This document shows positions 24,914 to 33,296 of a stretch of 64,000 nucleotides of DNA, in pieces. The DNA is taken from NCBI GenBank assembly GCA_012838225.1, contig DUPT01000013.1, positions 1 through 64,000 on the forward strand, read 5' to 3'. Below the pieces are notes generated by a model. The model saw only the letters and a list, made by a program, of their open reading frames with translations. It was not told the origin of the DNA and ran no database searches. Each line of letters starts with the position of its first letter. The first letter of the stretch is position 1. The position numbers were made by a program, and so were the translations under genes. This DNA comes from Tissierellia bacterium (GTDB lineage: Bacteria > Bacillota > Clostridia > Peptostreptococcales > Acidaminobacteraceae).

Positions 24914-26269
24914 TTAGGTTCGCAGATTGCGAAAATAGTCTTTGGTTAGGCTGATGACGGTGCCGCTAAGCAGGATGACACCGATGATATTGGGCAGGAT
25001 CATCAGACCGTTTAGGGTATCGGCCACATCCCACAGCAGTTCAAGCCCACCGATCGAACCGATGATGATCGCCGGGATCCAGATGACCCGGTAGGGGATG
25101 ATGGCGCCCTTGCCGAACAAGAACTCAGCACAGCGCTCGCCGTAGTAGGACCAGCCCAGGATGGTCGAGAAAGCAAACAGCATGATCCCGATCGATACGA
25201 TATAGCCACCGCCCGGGATCGCTTCGTTGAAGGCCTGGGTGGTCAAGGCTGCGCCACTGACGCCGCTGTCCCACAGACCCGACACCATGATGGCCATGGC
25301 CGTCAGCGTACAGATGATGATGGTATCGACAAAGACTTCAAACACGCCCCATAGGCCTTGACGAACGGGAGAATCGGTCGTAGCTGCCGCATGAGCGATC
25401 GGGGCCGAACCGAGACCGGCTTCATTCGAAAAGACACCGCGCGAGACCCCGCGGCGCATCGCGATCGAGATGGTCGCTCCGGCAAAACCACCGGTGGCTG
25501 CCGCCGGCGTAAAGGCGTGACGGAAGATCAGACCAAAGGCCTCGGGCAGGTGTGCGCCGTTAAGGATGATGATAAAGAGCGCCCCCAGGATATAGATGGC
25601 CGCCATAAACGGTACCAGTTTTTCAGTCACGGCACCGATCCGCTTGATGCCACCCAGGATGACCAGGGCCGTCAGGATAGCCAGAGCGATCCCGGTCCAA
25701 AGCGGGGGAACATTGACCGCTTCCTCCAGGGCGGCCGCAACCGAGTTTGATTGCACCATATTGCCGATCCCAAAGGCGGCGAGCCCGCCAAAGATCGAGA
25801 ACAAGACCGCCAGGAACTTGCCCAGTCCCTTCGAGCGGATGCCATTACGCAGATAGTACATCGGGCCGCCGACAAATCGGCCGTCAGCCGTTTGTTCGCG
25901 GTACTTGATCGACAGGACGACCTCGGCAAATTTGGTCGTCATACCAAAGATGGCTGAGATCCACATCCAAAAGACGGCGCCCGGCCCACCCAAGGCAATC
26001 GCGGTCGCCACACCGGCGACATTACCGGTACCGACCGTTGCCGCCAAGGCGGTCGAGACCGCTTGGAAGGGCGTGATCTCACCCTCGCCGCGAACTTCCT
26101 TGTCGAACATCTTGAACAGGGTGTTTTTCATCACATAGCCGATTTTTAGGATAGCGAAAAAATTAGTCCGTAATGTGAGATAAACCCCCGCGCCGACCAA
26201 TAGCGCCAGCATGACAGGGCCCCAAACGAAATCGTTTAATGCGGTGTGAAAATCAAGCAGTATGTCCAT
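24914..26269 (-). CDS. Amino acid (alanine/glycine):cation symporter, AGCS family
   Basis: 451 residues from the ATG at 26269, which follows GGAGGAAT; the frame is open 13 codons further up without a site. About eleven membrane helices. Family blocks include GEITPFQAVSTALAATVGTGNVAGVATAIALGG, PMYYLRNGI, SNEAGLGSAPIAHAAA and FAFSTILGWSYYGERC. It imports alanine or glycine with Na+ (or H+). A single-gene unit on the minus strand with its own promoter and terminator, inserted between rpmF and plsX. The 5' region was checked for a glycine riboswitch and none was seen. Confidence 0.93.
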   Translation of the reverse strand: MDILLDFHTALNDFVWGPVMLALLVGAGVYLTLRTNFFAILKIGYVMKNTLFKMFDKEVRGEGEITPFQAVSTALAATVGTGNVAGVATAIALGGPGAVFWMWISAIFGMTTKFAEVVLSIKYREQTADGRFVGGPMYYLRNGIRSKGLGKFLAVLFSIFGGLAAFGIGNMVQSNSVAAALEEAVNVPPLWTGIALAILTALVILGGIKRIGAVTEKLVPFMAAIYILGALFIIILNGAHLPEAFGLIFRHAFTPAAATGGFAGATISIAMRRGVSRGVFSNEAGLGSAPIAHAAATTDSPVRQGLWGVFEVFVDTIIICTLTAMAIMVSGLWDSGVSGAALTTQAFNEAIPGGGYIVSIGIMLFAFSTILGWSYYGERCAEFLFGKGAIIPYRVIWIPAIIIGSIGGLELLWDVADTLNGLMILPNIIGVILLSGTVISLTKDYFRNLRT

Positions 26270-26280
26270 TATTCCTCCTT

Positions 26281-26308
26281 TGTATACTACAAGTGATGAG
26301 CCAATCAA
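26281..26308 (-). promoter_or_regulatory. Probable promoter of the alanine symporter gene
   Basis: On the minus strand TTGATT and TATACA are 16 bases apart, just before the GGAGG site. The resulting leader would be only a few bases longer than the ribosome site. Confidence 0.45.
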
Positions 26309-26390
26309 TACGTCTATATTTTATCATTATTCCGGCCATAAACAACAGGATCAGGCAGTCTTCATGAACGGAGCTTAACAAATCAGCCTG

Positions 26391-26539
26391 GCAGACAAAG
26401 AACCGGCCTTCAGTCGGGGGTGGTTTCTTCCTATATTAATTGTCTGCAATAAGATGTTATCGAAATAACCGATGGAGTTACAAAAATATAAAGGAATACA
26501 GGAGAAACGACCGGCAACACCGGTCGCTTCTCCTGTATT
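26391..26539. other. Two unexplained hairpins in a gene-free A+T-rich gap
   Basis: The gap from 26270 to 26839 has no gene I can support and is visibly richer in A and T than its surroundings. It holds two strong inverted repeats. The first has outer arms GCAGACAA (26391-26398) and TTGTCTGC (26440-26447) with inner pairing of AAGAACC and GGTTTCTT. The second has arms of 12 bp plus 7 bp with one mismatch: AATACAGGAGAA and CGACCGG against CCGGTCG and TTCTCCTGTATT (26495-26539). On the minus strand the second is followed by a T-rich stretch, so it could end a short RNA. The function is unknown. Confidence 0.5.
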
Positions 26540-26723
26540 GATTCGCTCAATGAGAAATAAGGCAAAGGAAGAATAAAAGAATATGAGGTTTAGAGACACT
26601 CACTTGTCTGGTTGCTTTATATTAACAATAATTGACTGAAAATGCAAGGCTATTTCGGGAAATATATAATATAGGTAGAATTTCGAAATCAGTTGGCCTC
26701 CTCAACCGCTATCGATCGCTTGA

Positions 26724-26751
26724 TTGAAGGTGACTCTATTCGCTTTATAAT
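26724..26751 (+). promoter_or_regulatory. Possible upstream promoter of the zinc-ribbon membrane gene
   Basis: TTGAAG and TATAAT with a 16-base spacer, about 90 bases before the next ATG. Confidence 0.45.
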
Positions 26752-26790
26752 AGTCGAGAATGCTATTTTATCGCTGAAAAGTGATGAAAT

Positions 26791-26820
26791 TTGAGGAAAA
26801 AAGAGTATAATGACTATAAT
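26791..26820 (+). promoter_or_regulatory. Possible proximal promoter of the zinc-ribbon membrane gene
   Basis: TTGAGG and a perfect TATAAT with an 18-base spacer, about 20 bases before the ATG. Confidence 0.5.
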
Positions 26821-26839
26821 ACACGTATGAGGTGGAATT

Positions 26840-27529
26840 ATGAAATTGTGTAGCTACTGCCAACGCGAACTGGAAGATCATCAACAAATCTGTCCCTATT
26901 GCGGCGAGCAACAAGAAGTCGCACCGATCCGTTATCAGCGGACTGAATACACGGAAGAATCCTATAGTGAGCCCAGGTCGGCCCGGGCGTCTCAAGTGGC
27001 CAGCGGGATCGGTCTGTCGGTCCTCGGCTATTTCAGCTATCTGCAGAATAAGTGGTCGGGCCGCAATGTCATGGCGACCTCGGCTGCCTTTAGCTGGCTG
27101 ACGATCGTGCTCTACAGTCTGTTTACCGGTCTGTTGGCCAATATCATCAGCCGGGGCGATTTTCTCAGCTTCCTTAAAAACAGCCTGATCGTCTTGGTGT
27201 TTTTGGTCTTATCGGCTTTGATCAGCTTTGTCATCTCAAAGCTATTGGAAAGGGATCGATCCTTTATCCTGGACTATCTGTATGAATTTGCCAACTTTTT
27301 TATCCTGCCGATGCTGCTGAGCCTGATCGGTGTCATCGTCGGCCTGGTCAAGGCCCACAATGTCGCCCAGATCATTCTGTTTACCAGCCTGTTCTTTGTC
27401 TTTACCGCCATGATCACCAAGCTGACCAAATCCTACGACCTGAATGAGCCGAATCACTATCCGGGTCTGTTGATCCTGAGCACGTTATTCGTCGGTTTCT
27501 TCCTGATCCTGACCCGCTTAGTCTTCTAG
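26840..27529 (+). CDS. Zinc-ribbon membrane protein of unknown function
   Basis: 229 residues. The N-terminus is a cytoplasmic zinc ribbon with two CxxC pairs (CSYC at residues 4-7 and CPYC at 18-21). A polar linker rich in Ser, Arg and Glu follows, then five or six membrane helices (from about residue 75 to the end). It resembles Yip1-like or DUF6574-type proteins found widely in Bacillota, with no known activity. The next gene starts one base after its stop and also encodes a membrane-anchored unknown. A second, unrelated-looking zinc-ribbon membrane protein precedes valS in this window. Confidence 0.7.
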   Translation: MKLCSYCQRELEDHQQICPYCGEQQEVAPIRYQRTEYTEESYSEPRSARASQVASGIGLSVLGYFSYLQNKWSGRNVMATSAAFSWLTIVLYSLFTGLLANIISRGDFLSFLKNSLIVLVFLVLSALISFVISKLLERDRSFILDYLYEFANFFILPMLLSLIGVIVGLVKAHNVAQIILFTSLFFVFTAMITKLTKSYDLNEPNHYPGLLILSTLFVGFFLILTRLVF

Positions 27530-27530
27530 T

Positions 27531-27926
27531 ATGGAAAAGAAAAAAGACTATCTGCTGATCTATATCGTCATCATCGGGGTGGTCGCAGTCTTTGGCTGGA
27601 TACTGCTCCGGCCGACGCCGGTCGTCTACTATGGTGAAGTCCGATCGATCGATCGGACGGAGGAATCGATCCGGTTGGTCTTTGGACCGGCCGATTCGCC
27701 CTATCCGGAGCGAGACGTCGCCATCCGTCGGCCCAAGGAGGGACTGGTCGGTCCCAAGGGAATCGAGCTTCAGATCAGACAAGCCCCCGACGGCACCCGG
27801 CTACAATACGTCGACCTGGAGGCATTGTTTCATGACTTGGCACCGGGCGATGGGGTCGGCTTCAGCTACCGGGATAAAACTGAAACAGAGCTTAAGCTGA
27901 TCCTGTTTACCACGCCAACCAATTAG
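27531..27926 (+). CDS. Hypothetical membrane-anchored protein
   Basis: I do not recognise this 131-residue protein. One N-terminal membrane helix (residues 8-25, LLIYIVIIGVVAVFGWIL) anchors a small beta-rich outer domain (VVYYGEVRSIDRTEESIRLVFG onward) with no cysteine. The stretch GEVRSIDRTEESIRLVFG has the look of a small beta-barrel that binds nucleotides or metals, but that is not safe to call. It begins one base after the zinc-ribbon membrane gene and ends at a terminator, so the two are one operon. Confidence 0.6.
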   Translation: MEKKKDYLLIYIVIIGVVAVFGWILLRPTPVVYYGEVRSIDRTEESIRLVFGPADSPYPERDVAIRRPKEGLVGPKGIELQIRQAPDGTRLQYVDLEALFHDLAPGDGVGFSYRDKTETELKLILFTTPTN

Positions 27927-27945
27927 AAGCTGACGGCTTCTTTTT
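27925..27945 (+). terminator. Terminator before plsX
   Basis: AGAAGC and GCTTCT arms with a TGACG loop, then five T residues. It begins in the stop codon of the preceding gene. Confidence 0.8.
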
Positions 27946-28000
27946 GTTTTTGGCCTAAGTTTGATATACTGGTGATAGTTTGTAACCACAAGGAGTCTGT

Positions 28001-29011
28001 ATGAAACTAGGAATCGATGCCATGGGAGGCGATCACGCGCCTTCGGAAATCGTTCAGGGTGCGATCGAAGCCGCCCGATTGATCGATGCTCAACTGGTCC
28101 TTTATGGCCAAGCCGAGCAGATCCTGCCGCTGATAGGCGATCGACCGATCCTGGTCGTTGATTGTCGGGAAGTCATCCAAAATGATGAGATGCCGGTGCC
28201 GGTGATCCGTTCCAAGACGGATTCGTCCATGGTGCGCGGGCTGATGGATCTAAAGGAGGGCAAGATCGATGGCTTTTTATCAGCCGGTTCGACCGGTGCC
28301 CTGCTGGCCGGCGGACTGCTCCGGGTCGGTCGGATCAAGGGGATCGAACGGCCGGCACTGACAACGGTCTATCCGATGAATGATCGGATGGGACTGTTGG
28401 TCGATGCCGGGGCCAATGCCGACTGTAAGCCGGCCCACCTGAGAGACTTTGCCCTGATGAGCAGTATCTATGTCGAAAAGGTCTATGGAATCGACAATCC
28501 CAAGGTCGGACTGGTCAATATCGGTGAAGAGCCGGGCAAGGGCAATGAATTGGTCAAAAACACCTTTCCGCTGATGGAAAAAGCCCCGATCAACTTTGTC
28601 GGCTCGATCGAAGGCCGTGATATCCCGTCGGGGAAGGTCGATATCGTCGTCACCGACGGCTTTACCGGCAATGTCATCCTGAAATTATCCGAGGGTCTGG
28701 CCAAGACCATGGGCCAGTGGGTCAAGGAGATGTTTCTTAAAAATGCCATCACCAAGCTGAGCAGCCTGTTCTTTAAGCAAGGCTTTCGTGAGTTCAAGGC
28801 TCGCTTGGACTATACCGAATACGGCGGAGCTGCTCTCCTGGGCGTCAATGGTGCCTTAGTTAAGGCCCACGGCTCAAGCAATGCCAAGGCGATCAAAAAC
28901 GCCGTCCTGTATATGGAAAAATATGCCGCCAGCGGTGTGATCGCTGAGATCAAGCAAGCCCTCGATAGCCTGTTAGCGGAGGAAGCCGATGAGCGAGCAA
29001 ATCCTGAATAG
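28001..29011 (+). CDS. plsX: Phosphate acyltransferase PlsX
   Basis: Makes acyl phosphate from acyl-ACP for the PlsX/PlsY route of phospholipid synthesis. The family signature is complete: KLGIDAMGGDHAPSEIVQGA, SAGSTGALLAGGLLRVGRI, GANADCKPAHLRDFALM, NIGEEPGKGNEL and VVTDGFTGNVILK. The 336 residues are normal. AAGGAG precedes the ATG. It overlaps the acyl carrier protein gene by 23 bases. FapR, often just upstream of plsX in Bacillota, is absent here. Confidence 0.96.
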   Translation: MKLGIDAMGGDHAPSEIVQGAIEAARLIDAQLVLYGQAEQILPLIGDRPILVVDCREVIQNDEMPVPVIRSKTDSSMVRGLMDLKEGKIDGFLSAGSTGALLAGGLLRVGRIKGIERPALTTVYPMNDRMGLLVDAGANADCKPAHLRDFALMSSIYVEKVYGIDNPKVGLVNIGEEPGKGNELVKNTFPLMEKAPINFVGSIEGRDIPSGKVDIVVTDGFTGNVILKLSEGLAKTMGQWVKEMFLKNAITKLSSLFFKQGFREFKARLDYTEYGGAALLGVNGALVKAHGSSNAKAIKNAVLYMEKYAASGVIAEIKQALDSLLAEEADERANPE

Positions 29012-29213
29012 TCTGCGGACGTATTTTGGCCTGCGAGAAGACGAGCTGACAGCCGAAACGTCCTTTCGCCGTGATCTTGCCTGGGATGATATCGATCTGT
29101 TCGAAGTCTTTTTTGGCATCGAGCAGCAATACGATGTCGAGATCCCGGATGAGGCCGCCGACCAAATCGATACGATCAACCAATTAGTCGATTGGCTCCA
29201 AGCCAGCCGGTAG
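28989..29213 (+). CDS. Acyl carrier protein-like protein lacking the attachment serine
   Basis: 74 residues with the full acyl carrier protein fold: four helices and the family end EIPDEAADQIDTINQLVDWL. It starts inside plsX behind GGAGG. The position that should read Asp-Ser-Leu, where holo-ACP synthase adds phosphopantetheine, reads Asp33-Asp34-Ile35 (DLAWDDIDLFEV). The codon for residue 34 is GAT (29088-29090). A Ser codon would need at least two base changes, so a single sequencing error does not explain it. As read, this protein cannot carry an acyl chain by the normal chemistry. It may be a regulatory or structural ACP mimic, perhaps binding PlsX. A normal acpP must then lie elsewhere. 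Confidence 0.88.
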   Translation: MSEQILNSLRTYFGLREDELTAETSFRRDLAWDDIDLFEVFFGIEQQYDVEIPDEAADQIDTINQLVDWLQASR

Positions 29214-29237
29214 CTGTCTATGACAGCTATTTTTTTG
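29211..29237 (+). terminator. Terminator of plsX-acp
   Basis: Perfect 8-bp arms TAGCTGTC and GACAGCTA with a short loop, followed by eight T residues. Confidence 0.92.
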
Positions 29238-29331
29238 TGAAAGTTAAACCCTAAGATGACAATATATAAATATATGAAGAAACTCATGGTTTTATGAATC
29301 CAAGGAGTATAATAGAGCTCGTGAGGTGATT

Positions 29332-29667
29332 ATGGAAAAAACTCAATTGATTCAACTGATGGATACGGCGATCTCACTCGATCAGGAACTTCAGGACTGG
29401 ATGGCCGATAAAGAGGCGGAGCTGGCCAAAGCCGGCCGGTCGCTGGAGGAGGCCTTGCCGAAGGAGTATGCTCAGCGCCGGGCTGATTTCGAGAAGTCAT
29501 ATCAGGCCTTGGCGAGCCGCGCCAGACAGGATATTGACCGTGAGCTGGAGCGGATCGAGGCTGAAAAGAACGAACAGCTCAGGGCCAACGAGCAGGCCTT
29601 TGAAGCCCATAAGGAGCAGATGATCACGGCCGTGCTCGATCGGATCCGAGGTGATGAGCTTGGGTAG
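29332..29667 (+). CDS. V/A-type ATPase peripheral stalk subunit (G/H-like)
   Basis: 111 residues, nearly all one charged coiled coil rich in Glu, Lys, Arg and Ala (EALPKEYAQRRADFEKSYQ, then ELERIEAEKNEQLRANEQ). As the first gene of the V-ATPase operon it matches the peripheral stalk subunit that pairs with subunit E. The ATG at 29332 follows GAGGTG; the GTG at 29326 is inside that site. A TATAAT box at 29308-29313 probably drives the operon, with a weak -35. Sequence alone cannot separate this from other short coiled coils; the operon position decides it. Confidence 0.75.
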   Translation: MEKTQLIQLMDTAISLDQELQDWMADKEAELAKAGRSLEEALPKEYAQRRADFEKSYQALASRARQDIDRELERIEAEKNEQLRANEQAFEAHKEQMITAVLDRIRGDELG

Positions 29668-30661
29668 AGTCCAGCGCCATGCGGCTGTCGTCTCGAAGGT
29701 CCAGGCTCTGCGAGGCAAGCTCCTCAAGCCGGTTGATTATGCCAAGGCTTTGCAGACCGATGATCTGATCGGTCTTCTTCGGCAGTGGTATCCTGATCTG
29801 CCGGCATCCGGCGGTATCTACGAATTGGAGATGGCCTTCATGCGAAAATTCCAAGAGGAGATCGAGCCGATCTATCTCTACTATACCTTTGCCTATCGTG
29901 AGGTGCTAAAGCGTATCTTTATGCGCTTTGAGATCGAGCGGGTCAAACGGGCTCTGCGCTACCTGACGACCCATGATGAATCGCCTCATCCGCCGATCCT
30001 TTTAAGCCATATCCTCGAGCATGTCGACGAGGAGCTGTTTCAAAAGGCCGAGACGTATCAGCAGCTGGCCGATGCGATGAAGTATCCGCCCTATCGCAAG
30101 ATCGTCCTCAGCATGAAGGCGATGGATGAGGACCGATTGTTCCACGCCGAGATGTCACTCGATAAGGAGTATTTTCGGGGCTTGGTCGATATCCGGGATA
30201 AGCTCGATCCGATCGATCGTGAGATCCTGTTAGAAGCCGTCGGGGTCCATGTCGATATGCTCAATCTCAACTGGATCCACCGGGCGAAGGCGACCTTTGC
30301 GATCACGCCCGAAGAAATCTTTAACTATACCTTGTCTCGCGGCAAGCGGATCGGGATCAAGCAGCAGCGAGCCCTGAGCTATCTGAGCCTAAAGGAGCTC
30401 GATGATTGGATCGCTCACTCAGCCTACCACACAGTCTTTGATGGCAATCCGCTCGGGCAGGAAGCCCGGATCGAGGGCTATCTCTATCGGACGCTTCGGG
30501 CCTTGGAAAAGGCTCATCCGATGAGTCTGGCTCCGCTGATCAGCTATCTGCATGAGGTGGAATACCAGATGCGTGATCTTGATATGATCGTCGAGGCCAG
30601 GGACTATCAGGTCGATATATACCATGAATTGTTAGGAAAGCAGGTGGGTGCATGGCGATAG
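29654..30661 (+). CDS. ntpC: V/A-type ATPase subunit C
   Basis: The funnel-shaped subunit that joins the central stalk to the membrane rotor. It is mostly helical, with repeated YxxL-type helices and the ending EVEYQMRDLDMIVEARDYQVD. The start is uncertain: GTG 29651, ATG 29654 and TTG 29660 are in frame, and the GAGGTG at 29648-29653 best suits the TTG. The choice changes only two or three residues. It overlaps the genes on both sides. Confidence 0.88.
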   Translation: MSLGRVQRHAAVVSKVQALRGKLLKPVDYAKALQTDDLIGLLRQWYPDLPASGGIYELEMAFMRKFQEEIEPIYLYYTFAYREVLKRIFMRFEIERVKRALRYLTTHDESPHPPILLSHILEHVDEELFQKAETYQQLADAMKYPPYRKIVLSMKAMDEDRLFHAEMSLDKEYFRGLVDIRDKLDPIDREILLEAVGVHVDMLNLNWIHRAKATFAITPEEIFNYTLSRGKRIGIKQQRALSYLSLKELDDWIAHSAYHTVFDGNPLGQEARIEGYLYRTLRALEKAHPMSLAPLISYLHEVEYQMRDLDMIVEARDYQVDIYHELLGKQVGAWR

Positions 30662-32586
30662 AAAAAATGAAGATGCTTAACATCGTCTTGCCAAAACAAG
30701 ATGTCTATCCGGTGTTACGCCAGGTCAGTCTCAAAGAACGCGTCGAGATGATCGATGCCCAGCGGGCGATCGATGAGACGTCCTTTCTTTTGACGGCCAC
30801 GGTCGAAAATGCCGAGGTGATCCAAGAATTGGCCGAGGTCGGGGCCTATACCATGCCGACCGATGCCGATCGGCTATCAGATCAGCTGGCCGCCATCCTG
30901 GTCGGCACCAACTGGAAGCCGACGCTTGATGTGACGAGTCTGGATAAGACCTATGACTACACGGAGCTTGAGCAGCAGCTGACCAGCTATAATCTGCGTC
31001 TGGCGGCCATCGAGCAGGAACGACAGGCCCTCAGGCCTTATGCCATCTTGGCGGAGCTGGGGATGGACATGCCGCTCGATCGGATGGCGCAGATGGAGTA
31101 TCTGACGTATCGGGTGGGACTGATCCACCCGGCATCCTATCAGAGGCTGCGGCTCAATGCCGAGAATATCTCGGCCATGTTTTTGAGGCTGGGGACGTAT
31201 CGTCGCCAAGAGGTCTGTCTGTTCGTCTATCCGAAGATCCTCGAGACGGAGACCGAGCGGATCCTGCTGAGCGTCCAGTTCGATGAGATCGTATTCGATC
31301 CGATGTTCTATGCCATCGATGCCGGCACGACCCCGACCAGGTTGAGAGCACTGAGGGCAGAGGCGGAGGAGATCAGTCGCCGCAAGGAGAGTCTGCTCGA
31401 TCTGCATAAAGAGGCCATCGATGGCCTGTTCACCAAAGCCAAGCTCGATAAGCAGTTGGAGGAGGTGGCCGCGATGATCGGTCAGTCGGAAAACTTCGCC
31501 TACTTATCGATGTGGGTGCCGGCGGATCGGGTCGAGCCGATCACTCAGATGATCCGGTCGATGTCCGAGGCCATCATCGGTGCCTATGGCAGCGCCGAGG
31601 CCCGAAGCATCGAGCATGCGCCGACTTCACTGAAGAACAATCGCCTGTTTCGGCCGTTTGAGAGCTTGGTGCTGATGTATGATGTGCCCAACTATCACGA
31701 GCTCGATCCGACGCCGTTTTTTGCCATCGCCTATACGGTCTTGTTTGGCGCGATGTTTGGCGACCTCGGTCAGGGGCTGATCATTCTGCTGGCTGGTCTT
31801 CTCATGGTCCATAAGTGGCAGATGGCCTTTGGCGGATTGCTGGTGAGACTGGGGGCGGCCTCGATGATCTTCGGCTTCTTCTATGACTCGCTGTTTGGCT
31901 TTGAACACGTCATCAGCGCCATCGTCGGCTGGCCGATCTTCTTCTATCCGTTTGAAAACACCAACCTGGTCTTGATCGCGGCCATCATGGTCGGGTTGTT
32001 TCTGCTGATCGTCGGTTATGGCTATGGCATCATCAATAAGTATAAGCTGGGTGATATCGACGGGATGCTGTTGGGCAAGACCGGTCTGGCCGGCCTGATC
32101 TTGTTTTTATCCCTGCTGCTTAGCCTCCTGCCGATGGTGGTCGATGTCTCGGTCCCGAGTTTTATCACCTGGCCGGTCGTGATCATCTCGGCTCTTTTGA
32201 TCGTACTCAAAGAACCGATCGGCAATGCCCTTCGAAAAGAGGATCGCCTGTTCGATCAGGGCTTGGGCGAGTTTTTGACCGAGCAATTGTTTGAGCTGAT
32301 CGAAACCTTTCTAAGCATGTTCTCGAATGGGCTGTCGTTTATTCGAGTCGGGGCATTCACTCTGAGTCATGTCGGTCTGTTCGTGGCTTTTCATACCCTG
32401 GCCGATATGATCGGCGGAGCCCAAGGGGCTGTCTCAATGGCAATCGTCGGCAATCTCCTGATCATCGTGCTCGAGGGGCTGGTCGTGTTCATCCAGGGTC
32501 TTCGACTGATGTATTATGAGCTGTTCAGTAAGTATTTCGTCGGCCAGGGGCGCCGATTCAAAGCCCTGAAATTGGAGGAAAAATGA
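30652..32586 (+). CDS. ntpI: V/A-type ATPase subunit I (a-subunit)
   Basis: 644 residues. The first half (to about residue 340) is soluble and coiled-coil rich and forms the arm that meets the peripheral stalks. The second half has about seven or eight membrane helices and makes the ion path beside the rotor. Family blocks include the membrane entry FFAIAYTVLFGAMFGDLGQGL, the later FLTEQLFELIETFLSMFSNGLSFIRVGAFTLSHVGL with the essential arginine (FIRVGAF), and the C-terminal GLRLMYYELFSKYF. It overlaps ntpC by 10 bases and ntpK by 4. Confidence 0.95.
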   Translation: MAIEKMKMLNIVLPKQDVYPVLRQVSLKERVEMIDAQRAIDETSFLLTATVENAEVIQELAEVGAYTMPTDADRLSDQLAAILVGTNWKPTLDVTSLDKTYDYTELEQQLTSYNLRLAAIEQERQALRPYAILAELGMDMPLDRMAQMEYLTYRVGLIHPASYQRLRLNAENISAMFLRLGTYRRQEVCLFVYPKILETETERILLSVQFDEIVFDPMFYAIDAGTTPTRLRALRAEAEEISRRKESLLDLHKEAIDGLFTKAKLDKQLEEVAAMIGQSENFAYLSMWVPADRVEPITQMIRSMSEAIIGAYGSAEARSIEHAPTSLKNNRLFRPFESLVLMYDVPNYHELDPTPFFAIAYTVLFGAMFGDLGQGLIILLAGLLMVHKWQMAFGGLLVRLGAASMIFGFFYDSLFGFEHVISAIVGWPIFFYPFENTNLVLIAAIMVGLFLLIVGYGYGIINKYKLGDIDGMLLGKTGLAGLILFLSLLLSLLPMVVDVSVPSFITWPVVIISALLIVLKEPIGNALRKEDRLFDQGLGEFLTEQLFELIETFLSMFSNGLSFIRVGAFTLSHVGLFVAFHTLADMIGGAQGAVSMAIVGNLLIIVLEGLVVFIQGLRLMYYELFSKYFVGQGRRFKALKLEEK

Positions 32587-33002
32587 GTATTGTAATTCTG
32601 GCTAGCCTAGCGGTGCTGGCCACCATCACCACCGGCATCTATCTTCTAAGACGTGACACCTATCCTCGGCCATGGATGAAGCACGCCCTGCGGATCAATC
32701 TCGCCCTGGGGGCGCTCCTGCTGTTGGCTTTTTCGGTCCAGCTGGTATCGGGTGTCAGCTTCGCTCAAGCCGAAACGACGCCGGCGGCGGTCAACGGCCT
32801 CGGTCTGATCGCGGCGGCACTGTCGACCGGTATGGCGACCATCGGGGCCGGGCTGGCCGTATCAGCGGTCGGCTCGAGTGCCATCGGGGCCATCAGTGAG
32901 GACCCCTCAAACCTCGGTCGGACCTTGATCTTTGTCGGACTCTCGGAAGGGATCTCGATCTTTGGGCTGATCATCTCGATCCTGATCCTGGGAAAAATCT
33001 AG
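32583..33002 (+). CDS. ntpK: V/A-type ATPase rotor subunit K (proteolipid)
   Basis: 139 residues. An N-terminal helix and a signal-like segment ending SFAQA precede the c-type hairpin GLGLIAAALSTGMATIGAGLAVSAVG. The second hairpin helix holds the ion-binding glutamate in LSEGISIFGLIISILIL. The hairpin has no Gln beside the usual site, which leans towards H+ rather than Na+ transport; this is inference only. The long N-terminus is seen in clostridial relatives from memory. It overlaps ntpI by 4 bases. Many copies per complex are expected, and a strong GGAGG site precedes it. Confidence 0.92.
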   Translation: MSIVILASLAVLATITTGIYLLRRDTYPRPWMKHALRINLALGALLLLAFSVQLVSGVSFAQAETTPAAVNGLGLIAAALSTGMATIGAGLAVSAVGSSAIGAISEDPSNLGRTLIFVGLSEGISIFGLIISILILGKI

Positions 33003-33296
33003 ATGAAACCCTATCTGATCGCCGCTCGGCGCGAGGTCGTTTCGAGCTTTCGGCTGATGGGCATTCGGGGCGAGTGGCTGCCCGAGGGCGGCTATGAGCG
33101 CTTTTTGGAACTCTATCAGACGGGCGAGTATGGGCTGTTCTTTTTAGGGGAGGCCATCATCAAGGGCCATGAAGCCGATATCAGCCGAAAAAAAGTCCGT
33201 GGCCAAAAAATGATCCTGGTGATCCCTGAACAAGGCGGCGATCTCTTATCGTCCGTTCGGGGACAGATCGAGCAGGGTCTGGGAATGAAGGTATAA
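33003..33296 (+). CDS. ntpG: V/A-type ATPase subunit F
   Basis: 97 residues. The central-stalk regulatory subunit with the small Rossmann-like fold: FRLMGIRGEWLPEGGYERFLELYQ, then YGLFFLGEAI, then MILVIPEQGGD. The start codon directly follows the ntpK stop codon. In E. hirae nomenclature this is NtpG. The match in size and order (K, F, E, A, B, D) supports the call more than any single motif. Confidence 0.85.
   Translation: MKPYLIAARREVVSSFRLMGIRGEWLPEGGYERFLELYQTGEYGLFFLGEAIIKGHEADISRKKVRGQKMILVIPEQGGDLLSSVRGQIEQGLGMKV

Noticed and set aside
26375-26599. 74-codon minus-strand frame in the gene-free gap
   Set aside because: It has no ribosome site, its composition is odd, and it runs through both hairpins.
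24914-26640. Glycine riboswitch upstream of the alanine/glycine symporter
   Set aside because: Such symporters often have one, so both strands were read for the conserved core; it is not present. The hairpins there have a different design.
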